From: Pseudomonas sp. R76
Lineage (GTDB): Bacteria; Pseudomonadota; Gammaproteobacteria; Pseudomonadales; Pseudomonadaceae
DNA: 64,000 nt
Assembly (NCBI RefSeq): GCF_009834565.1
Contig: NZ_CP019428.1
Location: 930,001 to 994,000, forward strand
Direction: 5' to 3'
In this document: positions 45,352 through 54,763 of the stretch, piece after piece
Numbering within the stretch: position 1 is the first letter of the stretch
How the letters are laid out: each line of letters opens with the position of its first letter
The notes under the pieces: model-generated
What the model was told of the DNA's origin: nothing
The model's database searches: none
The model's input: only the letters and a program-made list of their open reading frames with translations
Made by a program: the position numbers and the translations under genes

Positions 45352-47916
45352 ATGCGTATTGATCGTTTAACCAGCAAATTGCAGTTGGCTCTATCAGACT
45401 CTCAATCCTTGGCGGTGGGCCTCGACCACCCGGCCATCGAGCCTGCGCACTTGATGCAGGCGCTTCTGGAGCAGCAAGGTGGTTCTATCAAACCCTTGTT
45501 GATGCAGGTGGGCTTTGACGTCAACAGCCTGCGCAAGGAGTTGAGCAAAGAGCTCGACCAACTGCCGAAAATCCAAAATCCTACCGGCGACGTGAATATG
45601 TCGCAGGACTTGGCACGCCTGCTTAACCAGGCGGATCGCCTGGCCCAGCAAAAAGGTGACCAGTTCATCTCCAGCGAACTGGTGCTGCTGGCTGCGATGG
45701 ACGACAACAGCAAGCTTGGCAAATTGTTGCTGGGCCAGGGCGTGAGCAAAAAGGCCCTGGAGAACGCCATCAACAACCTGCGTGGCGGTGAGGCAGTAAA
45801 CGACCCGAACCACGAGGAGTCGCGCCAGGCCCTGGACAAATACACCGTCGACCTGACCAAGCGTGCCGAAGAAGGCAAGCTGGACCCGGTGATCGGCCGT
45901 GACGATGAGATTCGTCGCACCATTCAAGTGTTGCAACGTCGTACCAAGAACAACCCGGTGCTGATCGGCGAGCCTGGCGTGGGTAAAACCGCGATTGCCG
46001 AAGGCCTGGCCCAACGCATCATTAATGGTGAGGTGCCGGACGGCCTCAAAGGCAAGCGCCTGCTGTCTCTGGACATGGGCTCGCTGATCGCGGGTGCCAA
46101 GTTCCGTGGTGAGTTCGAGGAGCGCCTGAAATCCCTGCTCAACGAACTGTCGAAGCAGGAAGGGCAGATCATTCTGTTTATCGACGAACTGCACACCATG
46201 GTCGGCGCCGGTAAAGGCGAAGGCTCTATGGATGCGGGCAACATGCTCAAGCCGGCACTGGCTCGTGGCGAGTTGCACTGCGTTGGCGCGACCACGCTCA
46301 ACGAATACCGCCAGTACATTGAAAAGGACGCAGCGCTTGAGCGTCGTTTCCAGAAAGTGCTGGTGGAAGAACCGAGCGAAGAAGACACCATCGCGATCCT
46401 GCGTGGCCTGAAAGAGCGCTATGAGGTCCACCACAAGGTGGCGATTACCGACGGCGCGATCATTGCAGCGGCCAAGTTGAGCCATCGCTATATCACTGAC
46501 CGTCAGTTGCCGGATAAGGCCATTGACCTGATCGACGAAGCGGCCAGCCGCATTCGCATGGAGATCGACTCCAAGCCGGAAGTGCTCGACCGCCTGGATC
46601 GGCGCCTGATTCAACTGAAAGTCGAATCCCAAGCGTTGAAAAAGGAAGAGGACGAGGCCGCGAAGAAACGCCTGGAAAAACTCCAGGAAGAAATCGTGCG
46701 GCTGGAGCGTGAATATTCGGACCTCGAAGAGATCTGGACCTCGGAAAAAGCCGAAGTGCAGGGTTCTGCGCAGATCCAGCAAAAGATCGAGCAGTCGCGC
46801 CAGGAGCTCGAAGCCGCGCGCCGTAAAGGCGACCTGAACCGTATGGCCGAGTTGCAGTACGGGGTAATCCCCGACCTGGAGCGCAGCCTGCAAATGGTCG
46901 ACCAGCACGGCAAGCCCGAGAACCAGCTGCTGCGCAGCAAGGTGACCGAGGAAGAAATCGCCGAAGTCGTCTCGAAATGGACCGGCATCCCCGTGTCGAA
47001 AATGCTCGAGGGCGAGCGTGACAAGCTGCTGAAAATGGAAAGCCTGTTGCACCAGCGCGTTATCGGCCAGGAAGAGGCGGTGGTAGCGGTGTCCAACGCG
47101 GTACGGCGTTCCCGGGCCGGCTTGTCCGACCCGAACCGTCCGAGCGGCTCGTTCATGTTCCTCGGCCCAACCGGCGTGGGCAAGACCGAGCTGTGCAAGG
47201 CTTTGGCCGAGTTCCTCTTTGATACCGAAGAGGCCATGGTGCGGATCGATATGTCCGAATTCATGGAGAAACACTCGGTGGCGCGCTTGATTGGCGCACC
47301 ACCAGGCTACGTGGGCTACGAGGAGGGCGGTTACCTGACCGAAGCCGTGCGGCGTAAGCCTTACTCGGTGATCCTGCTGGACGAGGTCGAGAAGGCCCAC
47401 CCGGATGTGTTCAACATCTTGCTGCAGGTGCTGGAAGATGGCCGTCTGACGGACAGCCACGGGCGTACTGTGGATTTTCGCAACACGGTGATCGTGATGA
47501 CCTCCAACCTGGGCTCGGCGCAGATCCAGGAACTGGTCGGCGATCGTGAAGCACAGCGTGCTGCGGTCATGGATGCACTGACGTCGCACTTCCGCCCGGA
47601 ATTTATCAACCGGGTCGATGAAGTGGTGATCTTCGAGCCTCTGGCGCGGGATCAGATCGCGGGCATCACCGAGATCCAGTTGGGCCGCCTGCGCAGCCGT
47701 CTGGCCGAGCGCGAGCTGGACCTGGAGCTGAGCAGCGAGGCGTTGGACAAGCTGATCGCGGTGGGTTACGACCCGGTGTATGGCGCACGGCCGCTTAAAC
47801 GTGCGATCCAGCGCTGGATCGAGAACCCGCTGGCGCAGTTGATCCTGTCGGGCAGCTTCATGCCGGGGACCAGCGTTGCGGCCACCGTGGAAAACGACGA
47901 AATCGTCTTCCACTGA
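45352..47916 (+). CDS. clpB: ATP-dependent disaggregase ClpB
   Basis: Hexameric AAA+ unfoldase that rescues aggregated proteins with DnaK. 854 residues: ClpN domain (about 1-145), AAA-1 with Walker [14 protein letters not shown], long coiled-coil M domain (about 410-525, rich in Lys/Glu) and AAA-2 with [13 protein letters not shown]. No ClpP-binding IGF loop, consistent with ClpB. Preceded by a sigma-32 promoter and followed by a strong terminator. Confidence 0.98.
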   Translation: MRIDRLTSKLQLALSDSQSLAVGLDHPAIEPAHLMQALLEQQGGSIKPLLMQVGFDVNSLRKELSKELDQLPKIQNPTGDVNMSQDLARLLNQADRLAQQKGDQFISSELVLLAAMDDNSKLGKLLLGQGVSKKALENAINNLRGGEAVNDPNHEESRQALDKYTVDLTKRAEEGKLDPVIGRDDEIRRTIQVLQRRTKNNPVLIGEPGVGKTAIAEGLAQRIINGEVPDGLKGKRLLSLDMGSLIAGAKFRGEFEERLKSLLNELSKQEGQIILFIDELHTMVGAGKGEGSMDAGNMLKPALARGELHCVGATTLNEYRQYIEKDAALERRFQKVLVEEPSEEDTIAILRGLKERYEVHHKVAITDGAIIAAAKLSHRYITDRQLPDKAIDLIDEAASRIRMEIDSKPEVLDRLDRRLIQLKVESQALKKEEDEAAKKRLEKLQEEIVRLEREYSDLEEIWTSEKAEVQGSAQIQQKIEQSRQELEAARRKGDLNRMAELQYGVIPDLERSLQMVDQHGKPENQLLRSKVTEEEIAEVVSKWTGIPVSKMLEGERDKLLKMESLLHQRVIGQEEAVVAVSNAVRRSRAGLSDPNRPSGSFMFLGPTGVGKTELCKALAEFLFDTEEAMVRIDMSEFMEKHSVARLIGAPPGYVGYEEGGYLTEAVRRKPYSVILLDEVEKAHPDVFNILLQVLEDGRLTDSHGRTVDFRNTVIVMTSNLGSAQIQELVGDREAQRAAVMDALTSHFRPEFINRVDEVVIFEPLARDQIAGITEIQLGRLRSRLAERELDLELSSEALDKLIAVGYDPVYGARPLKRAIQRWIENPLAQLILSGSFMPGTSVAATVENDEIVFH

Positions 47917-47941
47917 GCCTAGCCGGCATGGCTATAAGAGG

Positions 47942-47969
47942 AGGCCCCGCATTGCGGGGCCTTTTTTTT
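47942..47969 (+). terminator. Intrinsic terminator of clpB
   Basis: AGGCCCCGC-ATT-GCGGGGCCT stem followed by a run of eight T, 26 bp after the clpB stop. Confidence 0.92.
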
Positions 47970-48101
47970 CGATAGGGCGTTGAACTGTAAGGCAAAGGCT
48001 TGTAAAGTGCGCCCCGCAGCAACGTCAGCCCACGGGTTTCTTCTCCCCAAGAAGAAATCAGAAAGAAGCGCAAATCATTGTCTTAAAAGCAATTTAAAGG
48101 G

Positions 48102-48129
48102 TTGACAGGGGTTTTTAAGATTGTAGAAT
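48102..48129 (+). promoter_or_regulatory. Predicted promoter of the tRNA cluster
   Basis: TTGACA (48102-48107), 16-bp spacer, TAGAAT (48124-48129), followed by a GC-rich discriminator as in stringently regulated stable-RNA promoters. About 90 bp upstream of tRNA-Asn. The rest of the clpB-tRNA gap (47970-48101) shows no gene. Confidence 0.75.
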
Positions 48130-48219
48130 AGCGCGCCTCAGAGACATGAACGTAGCGATACGGACGGGTCGAAGAGAAGGTTACATCGCAGTAAAAGTTG
48201 TACATTTGAAATGTGTAGT

Positions 48220-48295
48220 TCCGTGATAGCTCAGTCGGTAGAGCAAATGACTGTTAATCATTGGGTCCCAGGTTCGAGTCCTGGTCACGGAGCCA
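48220..48295 (+). tRNA. tRNA-Asn (GTT)
   Basis: 76-nt cloverleaf with acceptor TCCGTGA / TCACGGA, GTT anticodon at 48253-48255, TTCGAGT T-loop, G discriminator and encoded CCA. First of the array beside clpB. Confidence 0.97.
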
Positions 48296-48305
48296 ATTTC
48301 AAAAC

Positions 48306-48382
48306 CGGGGTATAGCGCAGTCCGGTAGCGCGCCTGCTTTGGGAGCAGGATGTCAGGAGTTCGAATCCCCTTACCCCGACCA
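48306..48382 (+). tRNA. tRNA-Pro (TGG), copy 1
   Basis: 77-nt tRNA with acceptor CGGGGTA / TACCCCG, TGG anticodon at 48340-48342, TTCGAAT T-loop and encoded CCA. Has A at the first T-stem position (AGGAG / CCCCT), differing from copy 2. Confidence 0.96.
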
Positions 48383-48387
48383 TATTT

Positions 48388-48463
48388 GGGTCGTTAGCTC
48401 AGTTGGTAGAGCAGTTGGCTTTTAACCAATTGGTCGTAGGTTCGAATCCCACACGACCCACCA
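48388..48463 (+). tRNA. tRNA-Lys (TTT)
   Basis: 76-nt tRNA with acceptor GGGTCGT / ACGACCC, TTT anticodon at 48421-48423 and encoded CCA. The corresponding tRNA-Lys next to clpB in P. aeruginosa is the attachment site of PAPI-1 and pKLC102 islands. Confidence 0.96.
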
Positions 48464-48568
48464 TTTTCAAAGCGGATGTGTGTTTAGTAGGGCGGAGTTG
48501 AGCAGTATCTACTCGATCGACATGCAGCCGTCTGCGGCAAACAGTAGTTTTGTTGTCGCATGATGTCA

Positions 48569-48594
48569 ATGTGCAACGGCTTTTCGTTGCACAT
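48569..48594. other. Strong hairpin between tRNA-Lys and the second tRNA-Pro
   Basis: ATGTGCAACG-GCTTTT-CGTTGCACAT, a perfect 10-bp stem with no U tract, directly before tRNA-Pro copy 2. Could be an RNA-processing signal or part of an attachment region. The rest of 48464-48596 has no recognised gene. Confidence 0.4.
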
Positions 48595-48596
48595 GC

Positions 48597-48673
48597 CGGG
48601 GTATAGCGCAGTCCGGTAGCGCGCCTGCTTTGGGAGCAGGATGTCGGGAGTTCGAATCCCCCTACCCCGACCA
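48597..48673 (+). tRNA. tRNA-Pro (TGG), copy 2, beside integrase
   Basis: Complete 77-nt tRNA nearly identical to copy 1 (two differences, both in the T stem: GGGAG / CCCCC). Both copies are followed by ATAT. It is the last tRNA before the integrase gene, 169 bp away, so its 3' end is a candidate attachment core for the element. Confidence 0.95.
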
Positions 48674-48686
48674 TATCCGTTGAAAA

Positions 48687-48712
48687 AGACGCCTCTTAGG
48701 CGTCTTTTTTTT
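48687..48712 (+). terminator. Intrinsic terminator of tRNA-Pro copy 2
   Basis: AGACGCCT-CTT-AGGCGTCT stem followed by eight T, 14 bp after the tRNA. The A run on the left also allows termination of the integrase transcript from the other side. 48713-48842 holds nothing further. Confidence 0.9.
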
Positions 48713-48842
48713 GACTTTTTTTTGTGCGCTCATATTTTTTGCGCGCAGAATCCTCTACCAGCGCGACGTTGGCATGCGCGATACGTGCTAGTAAGCGGTA
48801 GGGTGCTGCTGCTCCGCCGGCGCGCTTAACCGTGGTCGGTAG

Positions 48843-50120
48843 TCATGGTGATAATTTGGTTGGTCTTGCTAATTGGGCGATCGAATACCCTGATGCCATG
48901 CTTGGCCTTCTGATCGCAGAAGACATGAGTGCAGCTAGGGTATTCATTTCTACAGGCGGATGTTCCTGATCGCTCGGAGGTTCCTGTATTTCACCAAAAT
49001 AATTGGCTACGTGATTCAAAGCTTGCTTAAGCGCTGGATTCGTCGACAGTTCCATGGCTATAGCTATTTCTTCCAACGCTTTGGAAGAGGGCAGCTTCAC
49101 AGTCGGTCTGTCTAGCCTTCTGACCGTCCCATGTGATCGTGTTGACGCCCCGCTAGAGTCTTCGCGCCGGATACGCTTTAATGCCCCTTGCATTACGCTA
49201 CGCTCATGCAAGACCGTGCGCATGTGGCTGTAGTCGACCTCGACATAGCTCATCGTCGTTGCGATGTTCGAATGATTCAGCAGATTTTTCGTGAGATGGA
49301 TATTGCGATCTGGTTCTTTCATCAGATCTGTGGCCAAGGTATGACGAAAACGATGGGGGGTGATTCGGGCTCCAAATTTTTGAGTTAGCTTACGGTACAT
49401 TGCTTCGACCTGATCCGACGTCATTACTCGCCCACGGTAATGCATTGAAAAACGATTCACGTTGAACAATTGGTCATCTGGGGTAAAGCCAGCGCGCTTA
49501 GCTTTATCCATAATTAGTTTTAGGTGGGGCGCAAGACCTTCCATGATGGGCACAGAGAACTCTCGATGTGTCTTTTCCGTTTCACCACGTATTAGAATCA
49601 TCTGCTTATCAAGATCGACGTCTTTGTAGCGCAAGTGCAATAAAGCATTCAGTCGTATGCCGGTGTAGTAGAAAACCTCGAATACAGCAAGCCAAAACCA
49701 AGCGGGTGTGACTTGGCTGCGCTCATTTGTGCAGCGCTCTTGTGCCTCTAGCCCGTCGAGCCAACTCCGAGATCTTTGAATTAAATTAGCATCAAGTATT
49801 TTGCTAGGGCGTTTTGGGGGAGTTACACAGGTTTCTTTGAAGGGGTTGACCGTCGTATGTTTAAGCATTTCGTGCTTTATCGCATATTTCCATACAGTAC
49901 GTAGGTGGCTGGAATAAGTATTCCAACTGCGTCTAGCCTTACCATTTGCCAGAAACTCCTTTCGCCACGAGAGGATCGACCGGTGGTCTATCTGTTCGAT
50001 TGGGGTGGCCCCGAAATGTGCGAGCATCGCTTTGGCTGAGGATTGATAAATCTTTGCAGTTGCTGGCCGAAGGTCACGCGCAAAGATGTATTCCTCCGTA
50101 AGTAGCAAGGCGGTGGTCAT
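48843..50120 (-). CDS. Tyrosine-type site-specific integrase of the ICE
   Basis: 425-residue phage-type integrase. N-terminal SAM-like core-binding domain (about 5-95), catalytic domain with Arg in YTGIRLNALLHLRYKD (about 175), HRFRHTLATDL (H-x-x-R, about 265), LLNHSNIATTMSYVEV (His and catalytic Tyr, about 290-305). Unusual C-terminal extension of about 110 residues after the Tyr. Start overlaps the relaxase stop by 4 bp, so integrase and relaxase are co-expressed. Its 3' end faces the tRNA-Pro copy 2, the expected attL side. Confidence 0.92.
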   Translation of the reverse strand: MTTALLLTEEYIFARDLRPATAKIYQSSAKAMLAHFGATPIEQIDHRSILSWRKEFLANGKARRSWNTYSSHLRTVWKYAIKHEMLKHTTVNPFKETCVTPPKRPSKILDANLIQRSRSWLDGLEAQERCTNERSQVTPAWFWLAVFEVFYYTGIRLNALLHLRYKDVDLDKQMILIRGETEKTHREFSVPIMEGLAPHLKLIMDKAKRAGFTPDDQLFNVNRFSMHYRGRVMTSDQVEAMYRKLTQKFGARITPHRFRHTLATDLMKEPDRNIHLTKNLLNHSNIATTMSYVEVDYSHMRTVLHERSVMQGALKRIRREDSSGASTRSHGTVRRLDRPTVKLPSSKALEEIAIAMELSTNPALKQALNHVANYFGEIQEPPSDQEHPPVEMNTLAALMSSAIRRPSMASGYSIAQLARPTKLSP

Positions 50121-52009
50121 TGTTGGGACTCCATAGATTCTAATTTTAACGAGAGGCTTGCGTTATCGAGAGGTACTTCTGAAAAAATCGTCTTTGGATC
50201 TATAAGGAGATAACCTTTGAGCTGTTTTGTTTTTCGTGGGCCAATGACGTTGCACGTCCATATGTTCAAACTTTTCTCGGTCTTTCTATGAAGCTTCTGC
50301 TTCTCGAAACTACGTTGAACAAGCTGCCAGGCGCTTACTTGCTGTTGTTTTGCTAGCTGTTCAATTTTTGGGAACTCCAAAACGTAACGCTTGAAAATTC
50401 CGGGCGTTACTAGCATCCCGGTCCCATCTACGGTATGAACCAGAGCTTTAGTGTCGTTAATAATGATTTTTCGGGATGCAATGCCGTGTTTAAGCCACTC
50501 GACAAATCCTTGACCGATTTCGGCGTTATTGCTTGGCGATGGGGAAGCCTCTTCAGTCTGCGGTTCAGCCGAGGTGACATGATCAGAAGCTTGAGAAGGT
50601 TGGATACCACCCGTTTTCATTTGGTCTGTCTGTTCAGTAAATACCTGACTGTTCTGAGCTGGCTCTGATGGCTCGTTGATATTGCCAAGGAGCGCCAGTA
50701 ATTCGTCAATTTCACCAGGATTTTCTGAAGAATGTTTCATCGTTTCGGCTTCTGGGGCCGGCGATTTAGGCGGATTGGCACACGGTGTGGGTAGCTCGGA
50801 TGTAGTGTTTGTCAGCGCTACAGGAATAGAGTTTGCGATGTTGCTCACTGGCGAATCATCACTCACCGGATCGCTGGATTCCAACTCAACGGTGCCTGAG
50901 TAAGCAGTGGGTCGATCATTTGGATCATTCCAGATGAGTGCTGGTGATAGCTTGAGTAGGGTGAAGGTGTTGCGCCACCCGCGGCCGTTGTCGATCGTGA
51001 CTTTCCAAATGGCTTTGTCCTGAGCGTTGGTCTGGATCACGCCTTGGTCCTGGAGCATGTTGAAGAAGGGAGCATTTGAGCTCGGCACACCCTCAACTCC
51101 CTGGGTCAGCAAATAGGCTCGAAGTTGGTCAGCAATCGGTTTGCTCACCAGCCACAAGGCATCCTGTGTCAGCCATCCATCTGACGGGCCATCTGGCTGA
51201 TTCAGCTTGAACGTGTCACGCACCAGGTAGCGCAAACCGTCCGCCAGTTGACGTTGCAAGGACTGTTTTGGCGCTGACAACGCACGAGCAGGGTTACCGC
51301 CGAGTTCCTGCGCGACAGAGGCTTGGTCGGCCTTGACCACAATCTCGCCCAATATGCCGGCGTGCTCATACTGGCCGGCCAGCACAAAGATCAGTTGCGA
51401 CCAGGCTTCGGGGAACCCGCTGAGCCAGTCCAGGATTTCCGAGGAAAGGATCTGCGCGTAGATCAGTGCGGCAGCGGCCCCGTGCAATTGGTAGTTGCGT
51501 CCTTTCACATAGCGAAAGCGATAAGGGCGGTTGATTGGGCCATGCCATGGGTGCCAGGTTTTACCTCCCTCCAGTTCGATGTGCACGTCGACGGCAATCT
51601 TGCCGAGGTCGTGAATCAGAGCGCCATAAGCAGCTGCGGCAGTCCACGCTTCGGCCTGGGCCGATTGAGACTCCGGTGGTGCACCTATGGGTAGGAGGTA
51701 GGTCTGTCGAATCTTCAGCGCATAGGCGACGATCTCTAAGCCGTGATCAAGCATGCCGCCTGGGTGTGCATGGTGGTGGTTCTGCGAGGCAGGGAGCTGC
51801 TGGACCAACTCTGCGTACCGCTCCAGTGGGCGCCGATAGAGCTCCACAAACTGTGAGCGCGATAACGAAGCACGCTGCCAGATGTTCTCCAGCAATTTTT
51901 GACGCCGTGGGGTCGCCAGCAAATCCTGTCCCTGGGCAGGCTTCAGAAAACCGTTTGGTGAAGGGGCAGCAGCAGGTAAGGTTTTGCTGCGGCGGAAAAA
52001 TGAGAACAT
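50117..52009 (-). CDS. traI: MobH-family relaxase (TraI_2)
   Basis: 630 residues. N-terminal TraI_2 relaxase domain (about 35-330) with the three-His pattern NHHHAHPGGMLDHGLEI (about 80) and HD-type LIHDLGKIAVD (about 130), as in ICEclc/PAPI-1 and SXT relaxases; a variable linker rich in Ser/Pro/Glu (about 375-500); and a C-terminal TraI_2_C helix-turn-helix domain (about 500-600). Nicks oriT to start transfer. Start ATG 52009 has a GGAG site with good spacing. The 454-bp upstream region is a likely oriT. Confidence 0.9.
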   Translation of the reverse strand: MFSFFRRSKTLPAAAPSPNGFLKPAQGQDLLATPRRQKLLENIWQRASLSRSQFVELYRRPLERYAELVQQLPASQNHHHAHPGGMLDHGLEIVAYALKIRQTYLLPIGAPPESQSAQAEAWTAAAAYGALIHDLGKIAVDVHIELEGGKTWHPWHGPINRPYRFRYVKGRNYQLHGAAAALIYAQILSSEILDWLSGFPEAWSQLIFVLAGQYEHAGILGEIVVKADQASVAQELGGNPARALSAPKQSLQRQLADGLRYLVRDTFKLNQPDGPSDGWLTQDALWLVSKPIADQLRAYLLTQGVEGVPSSNAPFFNMLQDQGVIQTNAQDKAIWKVTIDNGRGWRNTFTLLKLSPALIWNDPNDRPTAYSGTVELESSDPVSDDSPVSNIANSIPVALTNTTSELPTPCANPPKSPAPEAETMKHSSENPGEIDELLALLGNINEPSEPAQNSQVFTEQTDQMKTGGIQPSQASDHVTSAEPQTEEASPSPSNNAEIGQGFVEWLKHGIASRKIIINDTKALVHTVDGTGMLVTPGIFKRYVLEFPKIEQLAKQQQVSAWQLVQRSFEKQKLHRKTEKSLNIWTCNVIGPRKTKQLKGYLLIDPKTIFSEVPLDNASLSLKLESMESQQ

Positions 52010-52189
52010 CACCAGCTCCATCAATGAATCATGGACTGGCTTTTCCGCTATTTGGTGGGTTTACTTCAATGGGAAAAGGTCACCGGCTGCGTTAGGGTAT
52101 TTCGAGAGGCGTTACGCCATCAGTGTGAGGCTTTAGGTGACTTCGCCTGCGCAGAACAGTTGCACGACTAGGTTCCGAACCCTTTTTTA

Positions 52190-52290
52190 TTGAGTGTCGC
52201 TCCAGGAGTTGCGACTAACTGCAGGTGAGGGCGACGACCTTTTTGCGTAGCAAGCCCTTTCAGGTAGGGCTTTTACCCTTGTGAACCATT
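52190..52290. other. Candidate origin of transfer region
   Basis: The 454-bp gap 52010-52463 upstream of the relaxase holds no gene but has inverted repeats: GTCGC-N10-GCGAC (52196-52215) and AAGCCCT-N7-AGGGCTT (52252-52272), followed by T-rich TTTTACCC. ICEclc carries its oriT upstream of traI, so this is the best place. Exact nick site cannot be named. Confidence 0.45.
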
Positions 52291-52463
52291 CCATTCGCTT
52301 TTAGAGACCATTTACCCTTTTGGGCCATTTTGCGGTGGCCGGGATTAGGGCGTCCGCTAACGCATGACGGAGCATCCGTTTATCTATTGGTCTTGCGGCG
52401 GCGAGAAATCAGGATTATAAATAATGTCAAAGCGCCTCCAGTTTAAGGTTGGCCAGGAGAAGC

Positions 52464-52817
52464 ATGATGACCGTGAACACCTCACAGACCGTTGCAAGCC
52501 GCTTGGGCTATAGCCTTGGTCGTGCGGTGCGCGCCGTTTGGTACAGCGAGAACCGCACTTTACGGTGGGTCAAACGTCTTGCCCTAATCGCATTGGCTGT
52601 ATATTCCTGGGTATGGTTGGCTCATGCCGTCATTGCGGCTTTAACCGTTGGTCTAATTTTGCTAGCAGTTGTCTTAGGTGGAGGCCTTCGTCCGGCTGTG
52701 GTATCTGCGAATGTATATAAGCCCTTCCAATCTGAATATGACAATGACCCATACTCTCTAGGGAATCAAAATAATCCATTGTTTCACGCAAAATATGAAG
52801 ATAATTTTTTAAACTAA
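52464..52817 (+). CDS. DUF3742 family ICE protein
   Basis: 117 residues, start ATG 52464 with AGGAGA upstream (a second ATG follows directly). Basic N-terminal part (SRLGYSLGRAVRAVWYSENR), two hydrophobic stretches (about 45-80) and an acidic/Asn-rich tail. Matches DUF3742, a family found between traI and traG in PAPI-1/clc-like ICEs. Opposite in direction to both neighbours as is usual. Function unknown. Confidence 0.82.
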   Translation: MMTVNTSQTVASRLGYSLGRAVRAVWYSENRTLRWVKRLALIALAVYSWVWLAHAVIAALTVGLILLAVVLGGGLRPAVVSANVYKPFQSEYDNDPYSLGNQNNPLFHAKYEDNFLN

Positions 52818-52870
52818 TAATCTTCATATGATTTGACACTCTGAAGCCGAAAAGCAGCGTAATGGCCGAG

Positions 52871-54385
52871 TTATTTGATTTTGCTTTTAGCAAACTCACC
52901 ACCCTCGGCCCCAGCTTTTTCTACAGAATTAGTACCTCTCGATAGACCCTCCAGCGCATTCCCGGCGCTAATACCCGCCCACCCAAGTGCACCTATCCAG
53001 AACAAAGGCAGGATGATAAACATCGAACCCATCACGAAGTTCAGGATTGCATCCTGAGTCGTAGCGTTCAATCCCATGACAGGGTCAAATGACAAATGGG
53101 GTGAGCCTGCTCCATATAGGGCGTCCAAGATAGTTGTATCTACCCACCGTGCCAGTTGAAACCAAAAGTCCACGAAGATCAGCGCAAAAAAAACCACTGT
53201 CATGGTCATGGCTACTTTCAACTGATAAGCGCCGACGATCAGTACAAGCGGGATGCAAATCACCATCGCCATCTTCAAAAACGCCATAACCATTGGTAAG
53301 GCCTGACGAACCATGTCCATAGCCGGGAAGTAGGCCATGGATCCCAGCGCAACTCCAAGAGTGCCGGCTGCGCGAGCTGCGCCATTCCACACCGTCCCGT
53401 TTATTTGCCCACCGTAGTCTGTATAGACATCTCCTTTCACCTGGTTCGACGGCGAGACCAGTTGCCGAACAAGCGAGTCGGTCACTTCGTCCTGGGACAG
53501 CCACTTCGCCCAACCAAGCATTTTTGTCATGAGGTCAGGTGAAACTTGATCTTTGATACGATCTCGTAAGCCTACTCCGCTATCGGACCACCATTGTTTA
53601 CACGTTGGATATCCTCCACCTCCGCTCACTTGTGGCAACCCCACATCACGCGAAGCGTTGTATGGCCAGGACGTTCTGGGTGTTTTGGAGTAGTCCGTGT
53701 CGTAGTAGCCCGAAGTGTTCAGCAAGAAGTGGGAGCCGATCCAACTAAGATCCTGCAAGAACTGGGGATCATTGGCTTTCGTGCCCATGTCTGGTTGACG
53801 CATGAAGAGGCGGGCGCGTGAAGGTCCATAACAGTCATGAGTAAAGTCGCCGATTTCCTGTGCCAGCAATGGGTTATTGATCTTGGTGTTGTTTACGTCC
53901 ATTCGCATTTGTCGCAGGTCGGTCCCGCAAGGGATGGCTGCGACCGCCCCGCTGGTCAACCCTTTTGACAACGCATGCATAAATGCCCACCACATGGGCA
54001 TCTGCGCACTCTTTCCAGCCAAAGAGCTAAATGTCGTGTTCCAGCCCGTGTCAGCTGGTTTGGGTAAGTTGTACTGGCATTGCTGGGCTCTACTTTGATC
54101 GAACGCCAAGGTATCGAAGCTCACATTGACGGCAGGGACTGCGAAGAATGCGACGACGACGTAGCCAACATAGATGTTGGTCTCGATTCGGGCCAGTGAG
54201 AGCACGCCTTTGTTACCCTCATCAGCCCCTTCACCACGGACCTTGAGCCATTCTCGAATCACGATTATGCAGAAGGGCAGGGCGAACAGGCCGGTATCTG
54301 AAATCATGTCCCAGATGCCGTTGTTTATGATCCAGCCGACCAGCGTGAGGTAGTACTCCAGATAGTCATTGGTGTAGAGCGTCAC
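52871..54385 (-). CDS. TraG N-terminal-domain conjugation protein
   Basis: 504-residue inner-membrane protein: about five hydrophobic helices (around 15-45, 70-95, 350-430, 460-490) with a large periplasmic, Cys-containing loop, matching the TraG_N family of MPF-G ICEs. Involved in mating-pair stabilisation and exclusion in F-type systems. Ends AKSKIK. Begins inside the stop of the small membrane protein gene upstream (4 bp overlap), so part of the PFL_4709-4711 operon. Confidence 0.88.
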   Translation of the reverse strand: MTLYTNDYLEYYLTLVGWIINNGIWDMISDTGLFALPFCIIVIREWLKVRGEGADEGNKGVLSLARIETNIYVGYVVVAFFAVPAVNVSFDTLAFDQSRAQQCQYNLPKPADTGWNTTFSSLAGKSAQMPMWWAFMHALSKGLTSGAVAAIPCGTDLRQMRMDVNNTKINNPLLAQEIGDFTHDCYGPSRARLFMRQPDMGTKANDPQFLQDLSWIGSHFLLNTSGYYDTDYSKTPRTSWPYNASRDVGLPQVSGGGGYPTCKQWWSDSGVGLRDRIKDQVSPDLMTKMLGWAKWLSQDEVTDSLVRQLVSPSNQVKGDVYTDYGGQINGTVWNGAARAAGTLGVALGSMAYFPAMDMVRQALPMVMAFLKMAMVICIPLVLIVGAYQLKVAMTMTVVFFALIFVDFWFQLARWVDTTILDALYGAGSPHLSFDPVMGLNATTQDAILNFVMGSMFIILPLFWIGALGWAGISAGNALEGLSRGTNSVEKAGAEGGEFAKSKIK

Positions 54386-54750
54386 TGGACACCTCCTGCC
54401 TGATACAGCACTTTGCTCATCTCAACCATGGCAAACAATAAAACCACCATGACCTCGATCTTCAACAGGCCTTTGCGCCTCGATTGCGGCAAACGAGCCT
54501 TGAGCTTGAGCCAGGCAACCGTCAGTGCGATATAAAGCATCAGTCGCCAGGTGAAGAGCGGCCAGTAGTTGTCGACACGCCATGCTTGCCATTGCTCAGC
54601 ACTGTCGAACATGCTCATCAAGACGGCGTTGAGTAACACCACGAGTGCTGTCGCGGCTAGTAGAGTGCCTAGAACAACTAGAATGCCCCGTCCGACTCGT
54701 CGAGTCAGTGAGCGGTTGGGGGCGGCGACAGGATCTTGAATATCAGTCAT
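54382..54750 (-). CDS. Small ICE membrane protein
   Basis: 122 residues, three predicted membrane helices (LVVLGTLLAATALVVLLNAV, LFTWRLMLYIALTVAW, VMVVLLFAMVEMSKV). Conserved position between the PFL_4711-type gene and traG-N in these ICEs. No function can be assigned. 13 bp after the PFL_4711 gene stop and overlapping traG-N by 4 bp. Confidence 0.82.
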   Translation of the reverse strand: MTDIQDPVAAPNRSLTRRVGRGILVVLGTLLAATALVVLLNAVLMSMFDSAEQWQAWRVDNYWPLFTWRLMLYIALTVAWLKLKARLPQSRRKGLLKIEVMVVLLFAMVEMSKVLYQAGGVQ

Positions 54751-54763
54751 GGCCTACACCTCA

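Noticed and set aside
45394..47913. 839-codon minus-strand frame opposite clpB
   Set aside because: Antisense shadow of ClpB; no family resemblance.
48569..48594. Hairpin before tRNA-Pro copy 2 as an intrinsic terminator
   Set aside because: No U tract follows on either strand, so not called a terminator; kept only as an unexplained hairpin.
48399..48674. 91-codon minus-strand frame through tRNA-Lys and tRNA-Pro
   Set aside because: Covers tRNA genes in antisense, giving the familiar GGFELPTSCSQSRRAT pseudo-translation.
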